NCBI GenBank assembly: GCA_016715465.1
Contig: JADKAA010000029.1
Location: 2,232,001-2,296,000, forward strand
Length of the DNA stretch: 64,000 nucleotides
Direction: 5' to 3'
Origin: Saprospiraceae bacterium
Lineage (GTDB): Bacteria > Bacteroidota > Bacteroidia > Chitinophagales > Saprospiraceae
Positions 25,855 to 34,900 of the stretch are shown here, in pieces. The translations under genes and the position numbers were made by a program. The notes beneath the pieces are model-generated. The model made no database searches and had not been told where the DNA came from. It was given only the letters and a program-made list of their open reading frames with translations. Every line of letters starts with the position of its first letter. The first letter of the stretch is position 1.

Positions 25855-27054
25855 TCAAGCTAGTATTCTGTTTTCAAAGTGAATATACAACTGATTATAA
25901 ATTTGCCCCCAATTAAATCGAGCCTTATTCCATTTTGGGCGTATTTGCTGAAGTGCAAGGTAGATAGATTTAATAGCGGCATCGTCATGAGGAAACACCT
26001 TTTTAGTGCCCGTATATTTTCTAAGTGATGAATTAAAGCTTTCTATCATGTTCGTAGTGTAAATTAGTTTTCTAATTTCCAATGGATATTCCAAGAACGC
26101 GGTGAGAGCATCCCAAATTTCTGCCCATGACTTTACAGCACTGCTATATTTACCACCCCAAATTTCCTTGAACCTAGTGAAGGCTATTTTCGCCATATCT
26201 TGGTTATCTGCTTGGTAAATCCCCTTTACATCACTCACTATCGCTTTTCTATCTTTGTAGGAAACAAACTTTAGTGTATTTCTTATTTGATGAACTATGC
26301 AAATTTGATGAACGCATTGAGGAAAAGATGATTCGACAGCTTTTTGGAGACCGGGCAGATTATCAGAACACATGAATAAGGTATCTTGCATTCCTCGGGT
26401 TCTTAAATCTGTCATGATCTGTGACCACGCCGCTGCGCTCTCATTCTCAACAATATACATTCCAAGTAAATCTTGGATACCGTCCAAACCTATTCCAATA
26501 ATTAGCATTGCTGCTTTAGTGATTACTTTTCCTTCATGCCTAATTTTATAATGAATGGCATCAATCCATGTAATGGCATACTTTGAGTCCAGCGGTCTGC
26601 TCTGCCAGTCTTTAATATCTTCCAATAATCTATTGGTTATCACAGATATTTGCGAGGTTGAGTAACTCACTCCATATGTCTTATTCAGAAAATCAACGAT
26701 ATCAGAATTACTCATTCCTTTGGCATACAAAAGGTTAATAGTTTGATCAAGTTGCCCAATCATTGTTTTATGTTTTGGCACAACTGTTGGTTCAAATGTC
26801 CCCATTCTATCTCTGGGTATATCAATGGTTATCTCACCTTGGGAGGTGCTCAACGTCTTTTCAGAATACCCGTTTCTGATATTATCTCCAACCGGTTTTG
26901 AGCCTGGTGCATACCCGAGATGAGCCTCCATTTCTGCTTTGAGCAAGGACTGGATTCCTCTTTTAAGTAATTGATCCTGAACTTTTTCAAAATCCTTCGG
27001 ATCTTTGATCTCCTTTACAAGAGCATCTAATAAATGTTCTAATGTGTTTTCCAT
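25855..27054 (-). CDS. IS256-family transposase
   Basis: 399 residues, full length for the family. The DDE residues can be placed in WIDAIHYKI (first Asp, near 163), CSDNLPGL (second Asp, near 230) and NMIESFNSSLRKYT (Glu, near 340). N-terminal KRGIQSLLKAEM..HLGYAPG and NGYSEKTL..S.GEI..DIPRDR segments are typical. The ATG follows a leader with a strong hairpin that could damp read-through transcription into the gene. No frameshift or stop; likely functional. Confidence 0.96.
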   Translation of the reverse strand: MENTLEHLLDALVKEIKDPKDFEKVQDQLLKRGIQSLLKAEMEAHLGYAPGSKPVGDNIRNGYSEKTLSTSQGEITIDIPRDRMGTFEPTVVPKHKTMIGQLDQTINLLYAKGMSNSDIVDFLNKTYGVSYSTSQISVITNRLLEDIKDWQSRPLDSKYAITWIDAIHYKIRHEGKVITKAAMLIIGIGLDGIQDLLGMYIVENESAAAWSQIMTDLRTRGMQDTLFMCSDNLPGLQKAVESSFPQCVHQICIVHQIRNTLKFVSYKDRKAIVSDVKGIYQADNQDMAKIAFTRFKEIWGGKYSSAVKSWAEIWDALTAFLEYPLEIRKLIYTTNMIESFNSSLRKYTGTKKVFPHDDAAIKSIYLALQQIRPKWNKARFNWGQIYNQLYIHFENRILA

Positions 27055-27116
27055 GATTAAATTTATTAATTTTCAATAATTAATCATGAAGCTTGTGGTA
27101 ATTTCCCCGTATTAAC

Positions 27117-27176
27117 CACCTTTGTGTAGAAAAATTGGTAGAACTAAGGTTCTAAATTTTCTCTACACAAAAGTGG
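27117..27176. repeat. Inverted repeat in the IS256 leader
   Basis: CCACCTTTGTGTAGAAAAAT and, in the other direction, CCACTTTTGTGTAGAGAAAA form two arms separated by GGTAGAACTAAGGTTC, which also pairs partly with itself. The structure sits inside the IS between its right end and the transposase ATG. Confidence 0.6.
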
Positions 27177-27221
27177 ATAAACGGCCGTAGTGACACCTAA
27201 ACACAAAATACTGGATAGTCC

Positions 27222-27305
27222 CTTGATGATGGCACTAGACAAACTCTATTCTCAATCATTGATACTTTCGTAAGGGATGCTAAGGCTAGGGTTGCTTATC
27301 AATAA
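27222..27305 (+). pseudogene. XRE-family regulator, C-terminal part after IS256
   Basis: The frame LDDGTRQTLFSIIDTFVRD, AKARVAYQ, stop at 27303-27305, is typical of the tail of cI/XRE regulators (LF..ID.F.RDAK...AY). It joins in frame with the part ending at 25807 once the IS and one target copy are removed. Confidence 0.7.
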
Positions 27306-27334
27306 AAAAAGCCCCACCAAAGTGAGGCTTTTAC
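27306..27334. terminator. Bidirectional rho-independent terminator
   Basis: AGCCCCAC-CAAA-GTGAGGCT forms a stem with one mismatch, with A7 on the left and T4 on the right. It can end both the rightward XRE transcript and the leftward immunity-lipoprotein transcript (stop at 27342). Confidence 0.75.
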
Positions 27335-27341
27335 TCTATTT

Positions 27342-27545
27342 CTAAATTAAAAATATCATTCTTCCGATATCTTCAATAAAGTGATTTTTATCAAGTTTTT
27401 TGAGCTTCTTTTTATAATCGCCTTCTCTTAAAGTCAAATCTGAATTTATTACCCAGTTTTGTGAAAATGGAATATCTAAAGATGATAGAATTGCTGTATC
27501 AGCCTTCAAATCATCTAAACTATAATCTATTATCCCTTCTTGCAT
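27342..27545 (-). CDS. C-terminal part of the immunity-type lipoprotein (frameshifted)
   Basis: 67 residues, acidic then basic, no known domain. In its frame the sequence is open upstream of the ATG (GNLVSFNKY) and joins the lipoprotein at 27563-27769 if one A is added in the AAAA run at 27573-27577. So it is probably the second half of one protein of about 142 residues rather than a separate gene. Confidence 0.5.
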   Translation of the reverse strand: MQEGIIDYSLDDLKADTAILSSLDIPFSQNWVINSDLTLREGDYKKKLKKLDKNHFIEDIGRMIFLI

Positions 27546-27562
27546 ATATTTATTAAAACTTA

Positions 27563-27769
27563 CTAGATTTCCTTTTCATATTCGGCTCTAAATCGCAATG
27601 AATACTTTTGGCTATTGATTTCATAATCTGATTCGTCAGAATAGTAAAAATTTTCATTTACTGGAATTGCAATTAACACTTCGCTTACGAATATTGATTT
27701 GGATGTACCACACCCTAATATTGAAAATATTAGGCTTATTTTAATAATTCTTATTATCTGGAAACTCAT
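27563..27769 (-). CDS. Candidate immunity lipoprotein of the orphan Rhs tip, N-terminal part
   Basis: The start MSFQIIRIIKISLIFSILGC gives a clear lipobox (SILGC, Cys20). It overlaps the 3' end of the orphan Rhs tip by 29 bp, the usual position of an immunity gene. A lipoprotein immunity fits a toxin that acts in the periplasm. The frame ends at 27563 because of an apparent one-base loss near 27573; the true protein would continue into 27545-27342. A longer start at 27799 (10 codons more) would put charged residues before the signal and is less likely. Confidence 0.6.
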   Translation of the reverse strand: MSFQIIRIIKISLIFSILGCGTSKSIFVSEVLIAIPVNENFYYSDESDYEINSQKYSLRFRAEYEKEI

Positions 27770-28484
27770 TGCCTGTTCTTTTTTGAATAATGCCTTCAAT
27801 CTTACCAGGATTTGTCTTGCTTTTCGCTGCTTGTCCCTGTATTACACCCATAACATTTTTAGAATGATTATTAGATTGGTTAGCACTTGAGTTGCCAGGA
27901 TTACAAACTACAAAACAACCTTTCGAAGCGGCAACTCTATTCTTTCCGCCTTTCTCATAATTTCCACCTACATGCACCATAACCCATGCGGCAACATATT
28001 TTCCAATTTTTCTATATCCCATGTCAAAAGAAGTTTGATTTGGCTGAGCAAGTATTACTTCAGATCCTTTTTGAGTCAACTTTAATGCATCAGTTCCATT
28101 ACCAGTGGGATAGCCACCTTTCATATCTACTCCAGTGTAGTGATTAACATTACCATCTTTAGGCTCAAAAGCTACAATTTTATCTACCCCACTACCGTCA
28201 GGATCTACCCATGCATCCCTTGTAATTGAAAACTCCATTCTAAAATTAGGGTCTTCGGTATCTGTAACAACAGCTTTATATAAATCAACTTGAGTGACAG
28301 CTCCCCTACTGTAACCAAGAACTCTTTGGTCTGTTGTTTGTCCTATCTTTTGCTTTGTGATTGTAATGATTGGATAATCTAAAACACCATCAGGGTCTAC
28401 TCTATTTAGCGGATTATTTGATACAAAATTATATGGTGTTAAGTTAGGTCTTTCACTTGCTAACGGATCAACAAAAAGCCACAC
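27741..28484 (-). CDS. Orphan Rhs C-terminal tip with a putative cell-wall-acting domain
   Basis: 247 residues from a GTG. It begins within the Rhs core (VDPLASERPNLTPYNFVSNN, then PLNRVDPDG) without the rest of an Rhs protein, as in displaced tip cassettes. The remaining 210 residues are toxin-like. VMVHVGGNY (about 168-176) and SKGCFVV (187-193) recall the His...Gly-Cys pattern of L,D-transpeptidase and DUF5675-type domains. There is an in-frame stop just upstream and no ATG, so it is likely silent until recombined into the main Rhs gene. A terminator (28473-28509) lies at its very start. Followed by a lipoprotein immunity candidate. Confidence 0.75.
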   Translation of the reverse strand: MWLFVDPLASERPNLTPYNFVSNNPLNRVDPDGVLDYPIITITKQKIGQTTDQRVLGYSRGAVTQVDLYKAVVTDTEDPNFRMEFSITRDAWVDPDGSGVDKIVAFEPKDGNVNHYTGVDMKGGYPTGNGTDALKLTQKGSEVILAQPNQTSFDMGYRKIGKYVAAWVMVHVGGNYEKGGKNRVAASKGCFVVCNPGNSSANQSNNHSKNVMGVIQGQAAKSKTNPGKIEGIIQKRTGNEFPDNKNY

Positions 28485-28509
28485 AACCTTTGATTTGTTA
28501 TGTGGCTTT
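28473..28509 (-). terminator. Rho-independent terminator of the Rhs-immunity transcript
   Basis: On the minus strand AAAGCCACATAAC and GTTGTGTGGCTTT form a 13-bp stem with one mismatch and a 9-base loop, followed by T5. It lies 65 bp after the immunity gene stop (28574) and overlaps the first codons of the orphan tip. Confidence 0.7.
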
Positions 28510-28573
28510 GGTATTCAAAGAATTACAAATGCTTGATATATAGCATCGCACTTACAAACTGCGACGATCGGGG

Positions 28574-28927
28574 TTATTCGTAAGGAAATAATCTATCGCT
28601 AATCTTAAATACAAAATCACTGTCGTACAACCAATTAACTTCCGATAACACATCATCACTTATCTCATCATATTCTATTAAAGAGCTTACATTTTCTATT
28701 TTTTCAATAAAAATGACTTTAAAATATAATTCATCTAGTCCTTGGTGAATTATATCAATAGCCTTCTTGATGTCAGGCTCCTTAACTAAAATATTAGCCC
28801 ATGCCCCATCAAATGAGACATCACTACTAATGTCTTCCAAATCAATCAATTCATTAAATTTATGATTTTGTTTTGCTGTTATATTTACAAAAGCCAGCCA
28901 AGTGTCTGCATATTTATTTTTATTCAT
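28574..28927 (-). CDS. Candidate immunity protein of the large Rhs toxin
   Basis: 117 residues, strongly acidic (many Asp and Glu), with no signal peptide, so cytosolic. The ATG at 28927 overlaps the Rhs stop by 8 bp (ATGAATAA), which argues for translational coupling; the open frame reaches further upstream (to 29032) but inside the Rhs gene. Small acidic proteins coupled to a polymorphic toxin gene are typically immunity proteins. Sequence family not recognised, similar in style to barstar-like or SMI1-type immunity proteins only in charge and size. Confidence 0.65.
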   Translation of the reverse strand: MNKNKYADTWLAFVNITAKQNHKFNELIDLEDISSDVSFDGAWANILVKEPDIKKAIDIIHQGLDELYFKVIFIEKIENVSSLIEYDEISDDVLSEVNWLYDSDFVFKISDRLFPYE

Positions 28928-31900
28928 TTGGGTTCTTTTTAGATGATCTGTTTTCGTAATGTACATTGTCTTTACCTGAAAGTTTTTTTCCATCCTTAGC
29001 TGAATGGAAGTGTGTCTTTTGCCCTTTATCACTCGAATGTTTCACAGGCTGAGAGTTTGATTTAGGATTATTTCTTGCTGCGTCTTTAGCTTCCTTTAAA
29101 GTAGGTTTACTTACTGTATGTATTTTAGGTTTTCCACTCGGACCTAATTGGCTTTTAGGTACATCAGAATTAGCCTGAACTTTACTTGGATTGAGCAAAT
29201 TAGACATTGCTGTTCCAGTAGTGGTTGCGCCATGCACAGCTAACCCAACTGTTGCAGGCGTTGCTACCACTCCAACACCTGTGCCTGTCGCAACAACAGT
29301 ACCGCTTGCCCCAACTGCCATTTCAACTCCGCCCTGTACTACTGAAATTACATCTCCTGCTGTTTGACCAGCTTGAGCATAACTTGCATACTCACCAAAT
29401 GATGATGGATCTTGTCGCCCTGCTCCGAGTAAAGAATTTGATCCTACTGCATTTGCTACTCCAGATAAATAGGCTCCTGTAGCTAAAAAGAATCCCTTGA
29501 TTGGGTTTCCACCCACTGCATCTACGGCAGCTCTGCCATCTGGGTCGATTAAGCGAATAGGATTATTTTCTACATAATTGTAAGGTGTCATTTTGGGATA
29601 CTTATCCGCCAGTGGATCGACCACATGCCACCTGCCTATCACCGCATCATAAAACCTCGCTCCATAGTCATACCACTTGAGGTCGTGGTCGGCGTTGAGT
29701 TCTTTGTAGTTATAAAGATAGTTGTTATCCTTTGATGAGTGATTCATCATCCACGGCCCTTCATAAGCCATGCCGAAGGCGTAATAATGGTTTTCTTGGA
29801 TGATCTCATTCGTGGCAGCGCTGTTGGTGACATCTATTTTGCCGTTTGCATTGAGATCTGTAAAAGTTACTCGGGCGTTACCGAGATGATCTTTTATACT
29901 AAACTCCGTGCGGTAAGAGGGTGCGGTGGTACCTGTATTGGTATTAAAAAACCTACCCTCACCGTGATAAATGGCTTCTACCCTGCGGTTCAGGCCGCTG
30001 GCACTGTTGTACTCAATTCCACCCACGTAGTGCTGGATGTAGTTGATGGTAGATCCCGTTTTTACTGTCTTTGCCAATTTTTCACCCGATGCTGAATAAA
30101 CGAAGTCAATGCTCTTGGTAGTACCCCATTCTATCTTAGATGGTAAATTTAAGAAATTGTAGGTGATGTTGGTGATTCCTTTATAACTGTCAGATTTTAA
30201 ATTGCCGTTTACGTCATAGGTATAACCGACACCACCTGCACCCGGATTGAAGCCAAAGCTTTTATAAGTAGCTGAGGCACTTTCGGTTATTGTATTGAGT
30301 TTATTAGTATTGGCCGAATAATTATAGGTGAGGTTGTCTATGGTGTTGTAAGCACAGGTACCCGCTGACGTGTAATATCCCTGTCTGTTTAAAGTAACTA
30401 CATTGCCCCGGCTGTCATAGGTCAAATTTTCATTATACATACTGCTCGCGGTGGCCGCATTGGCCGATGAAACCTTATAATGTGTTGAGTTTAACATTCT
30501 ATTCAAGAAATCATAGGTATGATTATAAGCTTGCTTATCTCTTCCTCTGACCCTGTAGGCAATTTGTGCAATATTACCCGCCTTTTGTAAGTTACTGGGC
30601 AATCCTGTGATATTTGGAAAACTGGCGGTATCGTATTTAAATTCTATATAAAACAAGTCATTAGGGTCAGGGTTGGCCTGATAGGTATAGGCACCCGGAT
30701 TGGGAAGTGCTGGTGTGCACCCGGTGGTTGGCAAGGCTATGTTGGTACCTCCCAGGGTTTCCTGGTTCAATTTTGTGATCCAACCCTGGTCGTTGTATTG
30801 ATAATCGAGGCTTTGCAAGTAGCTGCTGACCCCTCCTACGTTTACTGCTCCAAGGTTTTTTTCCAGTAGTTCATCCTTGATGGTATAGTTTTGATTGGCA
30901 ATTTTTTGTTCAACGCCTCCATTGAGGGTAGTGAAAAAATCTGTTTGTCTGCCGGAATGGTCATAAGTCCACCTCTTATTAAAAGTAGTATTTTGGGCGC
31001 TATTTGCAGATTGCTTGTGCGTTCTATTCTCTGTCATTACATTGTCGGCAAAATCATAGGATGTACTAATGGTTTCTGCAGTCAAATCATTATAAATATA
31101 ATTGTTGCCGGTCGCAGATGATATCCTTCCATAGGTGTCATAATTAAAAGTCTTGTCAATCCAGGTGTTGGTTGTACCAAGAACTTTGTCTTTTTGCTGT
31201 TTTAATTTGCCAAGTTTGACCCCATCTGTAGGCAAAATAAAATAACTGGTTTGAGCATACACATCATTGTAAGTGTACACATTTCCAGCACCAGGAGGGG
31301 TCGAATTGGGCATTGTCACTTTACCGGACTGTGTTGGCCTGCCATAATCGTCATATTCATATTGGATCCAGTCGTTAGTGGCCAACATAACGCCATCCTG
31401 GAAAAAGGTTTTGAGATCGCGGGTATTGTACATATATTTTTCTACCGCCTTTGCCGGAATCTTTTTAGAAAGGATGTTATCACTCTGATCATAGGTATAG
31501 TCAAAATTCAAATCATTCGTAGTTAAAGTGCCTCCCGGCGGCACGATCTTGGTAATCCTACTCTTATCATCATACATTGTATATGTCCTGGCGTGCTGAG
31601 AAAAGGAAACATTGGTATTCCAGTCCATTACCTTTCGGCCTAATTTGTCGGTAAACTCCAGCGTGCGGTTTCCATCTGGATTTAATATCTCTGTTTTATT
31701 CAACAAATTAGCCGCATAGTTGGAGCCCGTGCTTAGGTTGGTTACATCTGTTGAGGTGTTTCCACCATAAGTATAAGTTGACGCGTACCAGGAAGGAGGT
31801 GTTACGGTTTTCTTTCTATTGGTTGGTGCATCCTCATAAGTTGTTAACGTAAATGGGGCGCCACCTGATATGGTATAGAAAGTACCATTGTTATAAGTAG

Positions 31901-34900
31901 ATTCAACTGGATTATAAACCTTTGAAACACGCCCTTTTGCATCGTATTCGGTTTTTACTACTATGTCCTTTTGCAAAGGACTGTATTTAACTTTGGTAAA
32001 TTGTATACCACGTCCCAATCCATCAACAAACTCCTTGTTTTCCAAAGTGTTCAAACTACTGTTTGCTGTTGGTGTAAAAGATTTAGTAGTCTTCACCCAG
32101 TTATAGACATCTCCTGAAGTTTCTTTATAGTGGTATGAAAAATTGGATATAACATTGTTTGATCTTTCTTTGATGGATTTCAATCTTAATAACTCATCAT
32201 ATTCATATGTCATCACTTGTCCATCAATATCCGTAGCCGTATTAAGCAAAGTTGTGGATGGATAATAGGTAAACTGTTTAATATGATCTTTAAAAGTCAC
32301 TTTTTTAAGCACAGAATTGGAAAACCATTCATAAGTAATTGGCTGCCAGCCGTCCACGGTTAGCAAAATTGGGTTACCAAACCCATCATAATTGTTTATG
32401 GTTGTATTTAGCGTCCTACCACTTCCCGTTAAAGTAGCTCCTGTCCAGGTATATTCATACCGATGATGTTTATGCGTCCGCGGATAGCCTGGTTGCTGAT
32501 TATAAAACTGAGTAGGTTGGTGACTACCATTGGCTATGTTAAACCAAGCATATTCTATCTCTGTTCCATCCACAAGGATTCCATTAACCAGTTTCATTGT
32601 TTTAAATGGCGATGAAATAATGTTTTTATCCCTCAATACAGTCATAATAGTAGCATCTGGGTAATCATGTATATAGGTATAGTTCGATCTATGCACTTTT
32701 CCATCAGAGTTGGTTATGGATTCAGAAACAGGCATATAAAATCTATTGCCAGGATCAAAGGTAAAATCTGTGACCCGTATAACATTGTCTAACGTGTGCC
32801 TGGTCTGGGACAATCTATAAACTTTCGTCCTTATATGATAGCTATTTGAATAACCCCAGCTACCACCCCCATTGCATATAGTATAAGTGCCCACCTTCAT
32901 CATCCTATCGGAACTTACCGAGTAAATGTCATCGGTTTTATACTGTTCTTCCATCTTTTCTACCACTATTCCTGAAGCGCTGATTTTTTGCTCAACCTTT
33001 AACTTGCCGGTATTGATTCTGGCCTGATGGGGTTCAATTGGATATTTATCATCCTCCAAATATGTGCCTGTTAAGATAAAAGGAGGTTCTACAAAGTATT
33101 CATATCTTGTATAAGAATTATCTGATGACTTCTTATCTACAAACGAATAGCCAATGTGGTAGCCTTCAAATGAGGAGAGCGGAACCACGGGGGTTTCAGT
33201 AAATATAACATGGCATCCACCACTGCAAGGCACACAATTGCCACCACAATCCACTCCTGTTTCCATACCATCCTGGATCCCATTTGAACATTGTCCACAA
33301 TTGTTGTATGGGGGTTGGCAATAAACATTAGGGTTAAACCAGGTATTTGTAAAATAGTACTTTGGCTGATAAAATAGTGTCGCTGAAGATGCAGAACTAT
33401 TGGAGGGGGATTTATACTCAAAATTGGTTACCACATCCGGACTTCCAAATCCACCATCCTTTTGTGTAATGGTTTTCACCCTCAATCCTCCGACCTTTTT
33501 ATTTAAGAAAACCAAAGAAGATGTCTCAGAGAAAACTTTAAACTGTGCCGCGCAATTAGTGCCTAGAATTTCAAATTTCACGGCTGTATTCAAGGGCAAT
33601 GAAGGGAATAGGCTGCTTAAATTGGCAGTATAGGTATTAGACGAACCAGGTGTAAAATTCATCTGTCCCGAGTTCGCAATGACTGCATTCGTATTTGCAT
33701 TCTTTAATATGATCTCTATGGCTAAATTGCTGTTTGAGCACGCCGCAGCCGGGATTACATAAAAGGTGTATTTAACATTGGCGAGCGTCGCAAATGTATA
33801 GTTGGAAGGCACATTATCGCTGGAATAGGAGGTGTTGCACCTTCCGGGATAAGGGTAGGCGTGATCTACCCGTATTAATTCGGTGATCGGAGTTTGATAT
33901 TCAGACGTGTGATAATCGTTTGCCTCCAATACCAATTCTGTTGAGCCCCCGGTAGGATAAGTTATTCTCTTCAGGGAGCCAATGAGCATTGATGGTTCAT
34001 GGGTTTCTCTGTCACTGGTATAGTTGGCAGGTATTACATCTTGATTTGCACATGTTCCGCCATTATAACAAGACCTGGTTGGCTGAGGTGGAATATTTAA
34101 TACATAGCCAGGGTTGTTAGTTGTTTTTCCATTGTAATAGCCCCAATGATCAATCGCTTTTGAAATCCTGTTTGGGAAAAAATTAATGTTGCCAGCCTTG
34201 GTAGTGTACTCAAAAGTTGTGGCAGGATTTGTTATAACAGCCACATTGGAAGAACTAAAGCCTTTTTCCTGGATAGCATCCAAACGCAGTAAATAATTTA
34301 GATGTGTTGAAACCTGAGGAAACTCACTGTCCTGCCAATGGGATTGTGTCAAATCAAATTGTTTTATAAAGGAACCTGTTGATATTTTTATAGTTCCCAA
34401 AGCTTTGGATGCCTCAGAAGGAGTCTGATAATGAGGCCTAAGATCACTCCTGTTGATACCATCCAAAAATTCTACAAGTTCGTGACTTCCAACAATTGAA
34501 GTCAATTTCTTTGATTTGAAAGCAGAAAAATCGAATTCCGGTTCATTTACACAAGTGTAACTGGATTTCGATATTCTGTATTGATATTCATAATTATCTA
34601 CAGCGTAGCTAAAGTTGATAAAACTTTCAGTATCTGCGCTTTCAATTCTTACAACATACCAGGCAGTTACCACCGGATTTTGGCTCCCGGAAAACTGGGT
34701 TTGTTCGAGACCATCAACACCATTGTATTTTCCAAGATAATATTTGGTTCCATCTGTATTAATTATGGTAAAGTAATCAAGGTTGTCAACAAGATTGGGA
34801 TTTCCCTGAAAATGAGGAACTATTTTCACATCTGAAAGAGGAATCATTATGATACTATCAGAGGCGAAATCCCTGCTAAAATAAAATTTGCCGGAAACAC

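Larger units (their letters stand above)
25808..27221 (-). mobile_element. IS256-family insertion sequence, complete
   Basis: 1414 bp. The left end begins AGGTTATCCATAATTTTGTG, and the right end (minus strand) begins GGACTATCCAGTATTTTGTG; they agree at about 19 of 25 positions as terminal inverted repeats. The flanks carry the same 10 bases, CTTGATGATG (25798-25807 and 27222-27231), as a target duplication; the family norm is 8-9 bp. Removing the element and one copy restores the XRE reading frame exactly. It appears intact and possibly active. Between the transposase start and the right end lies a large hairpin (about 27117-27176). Confidence 0.88.
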
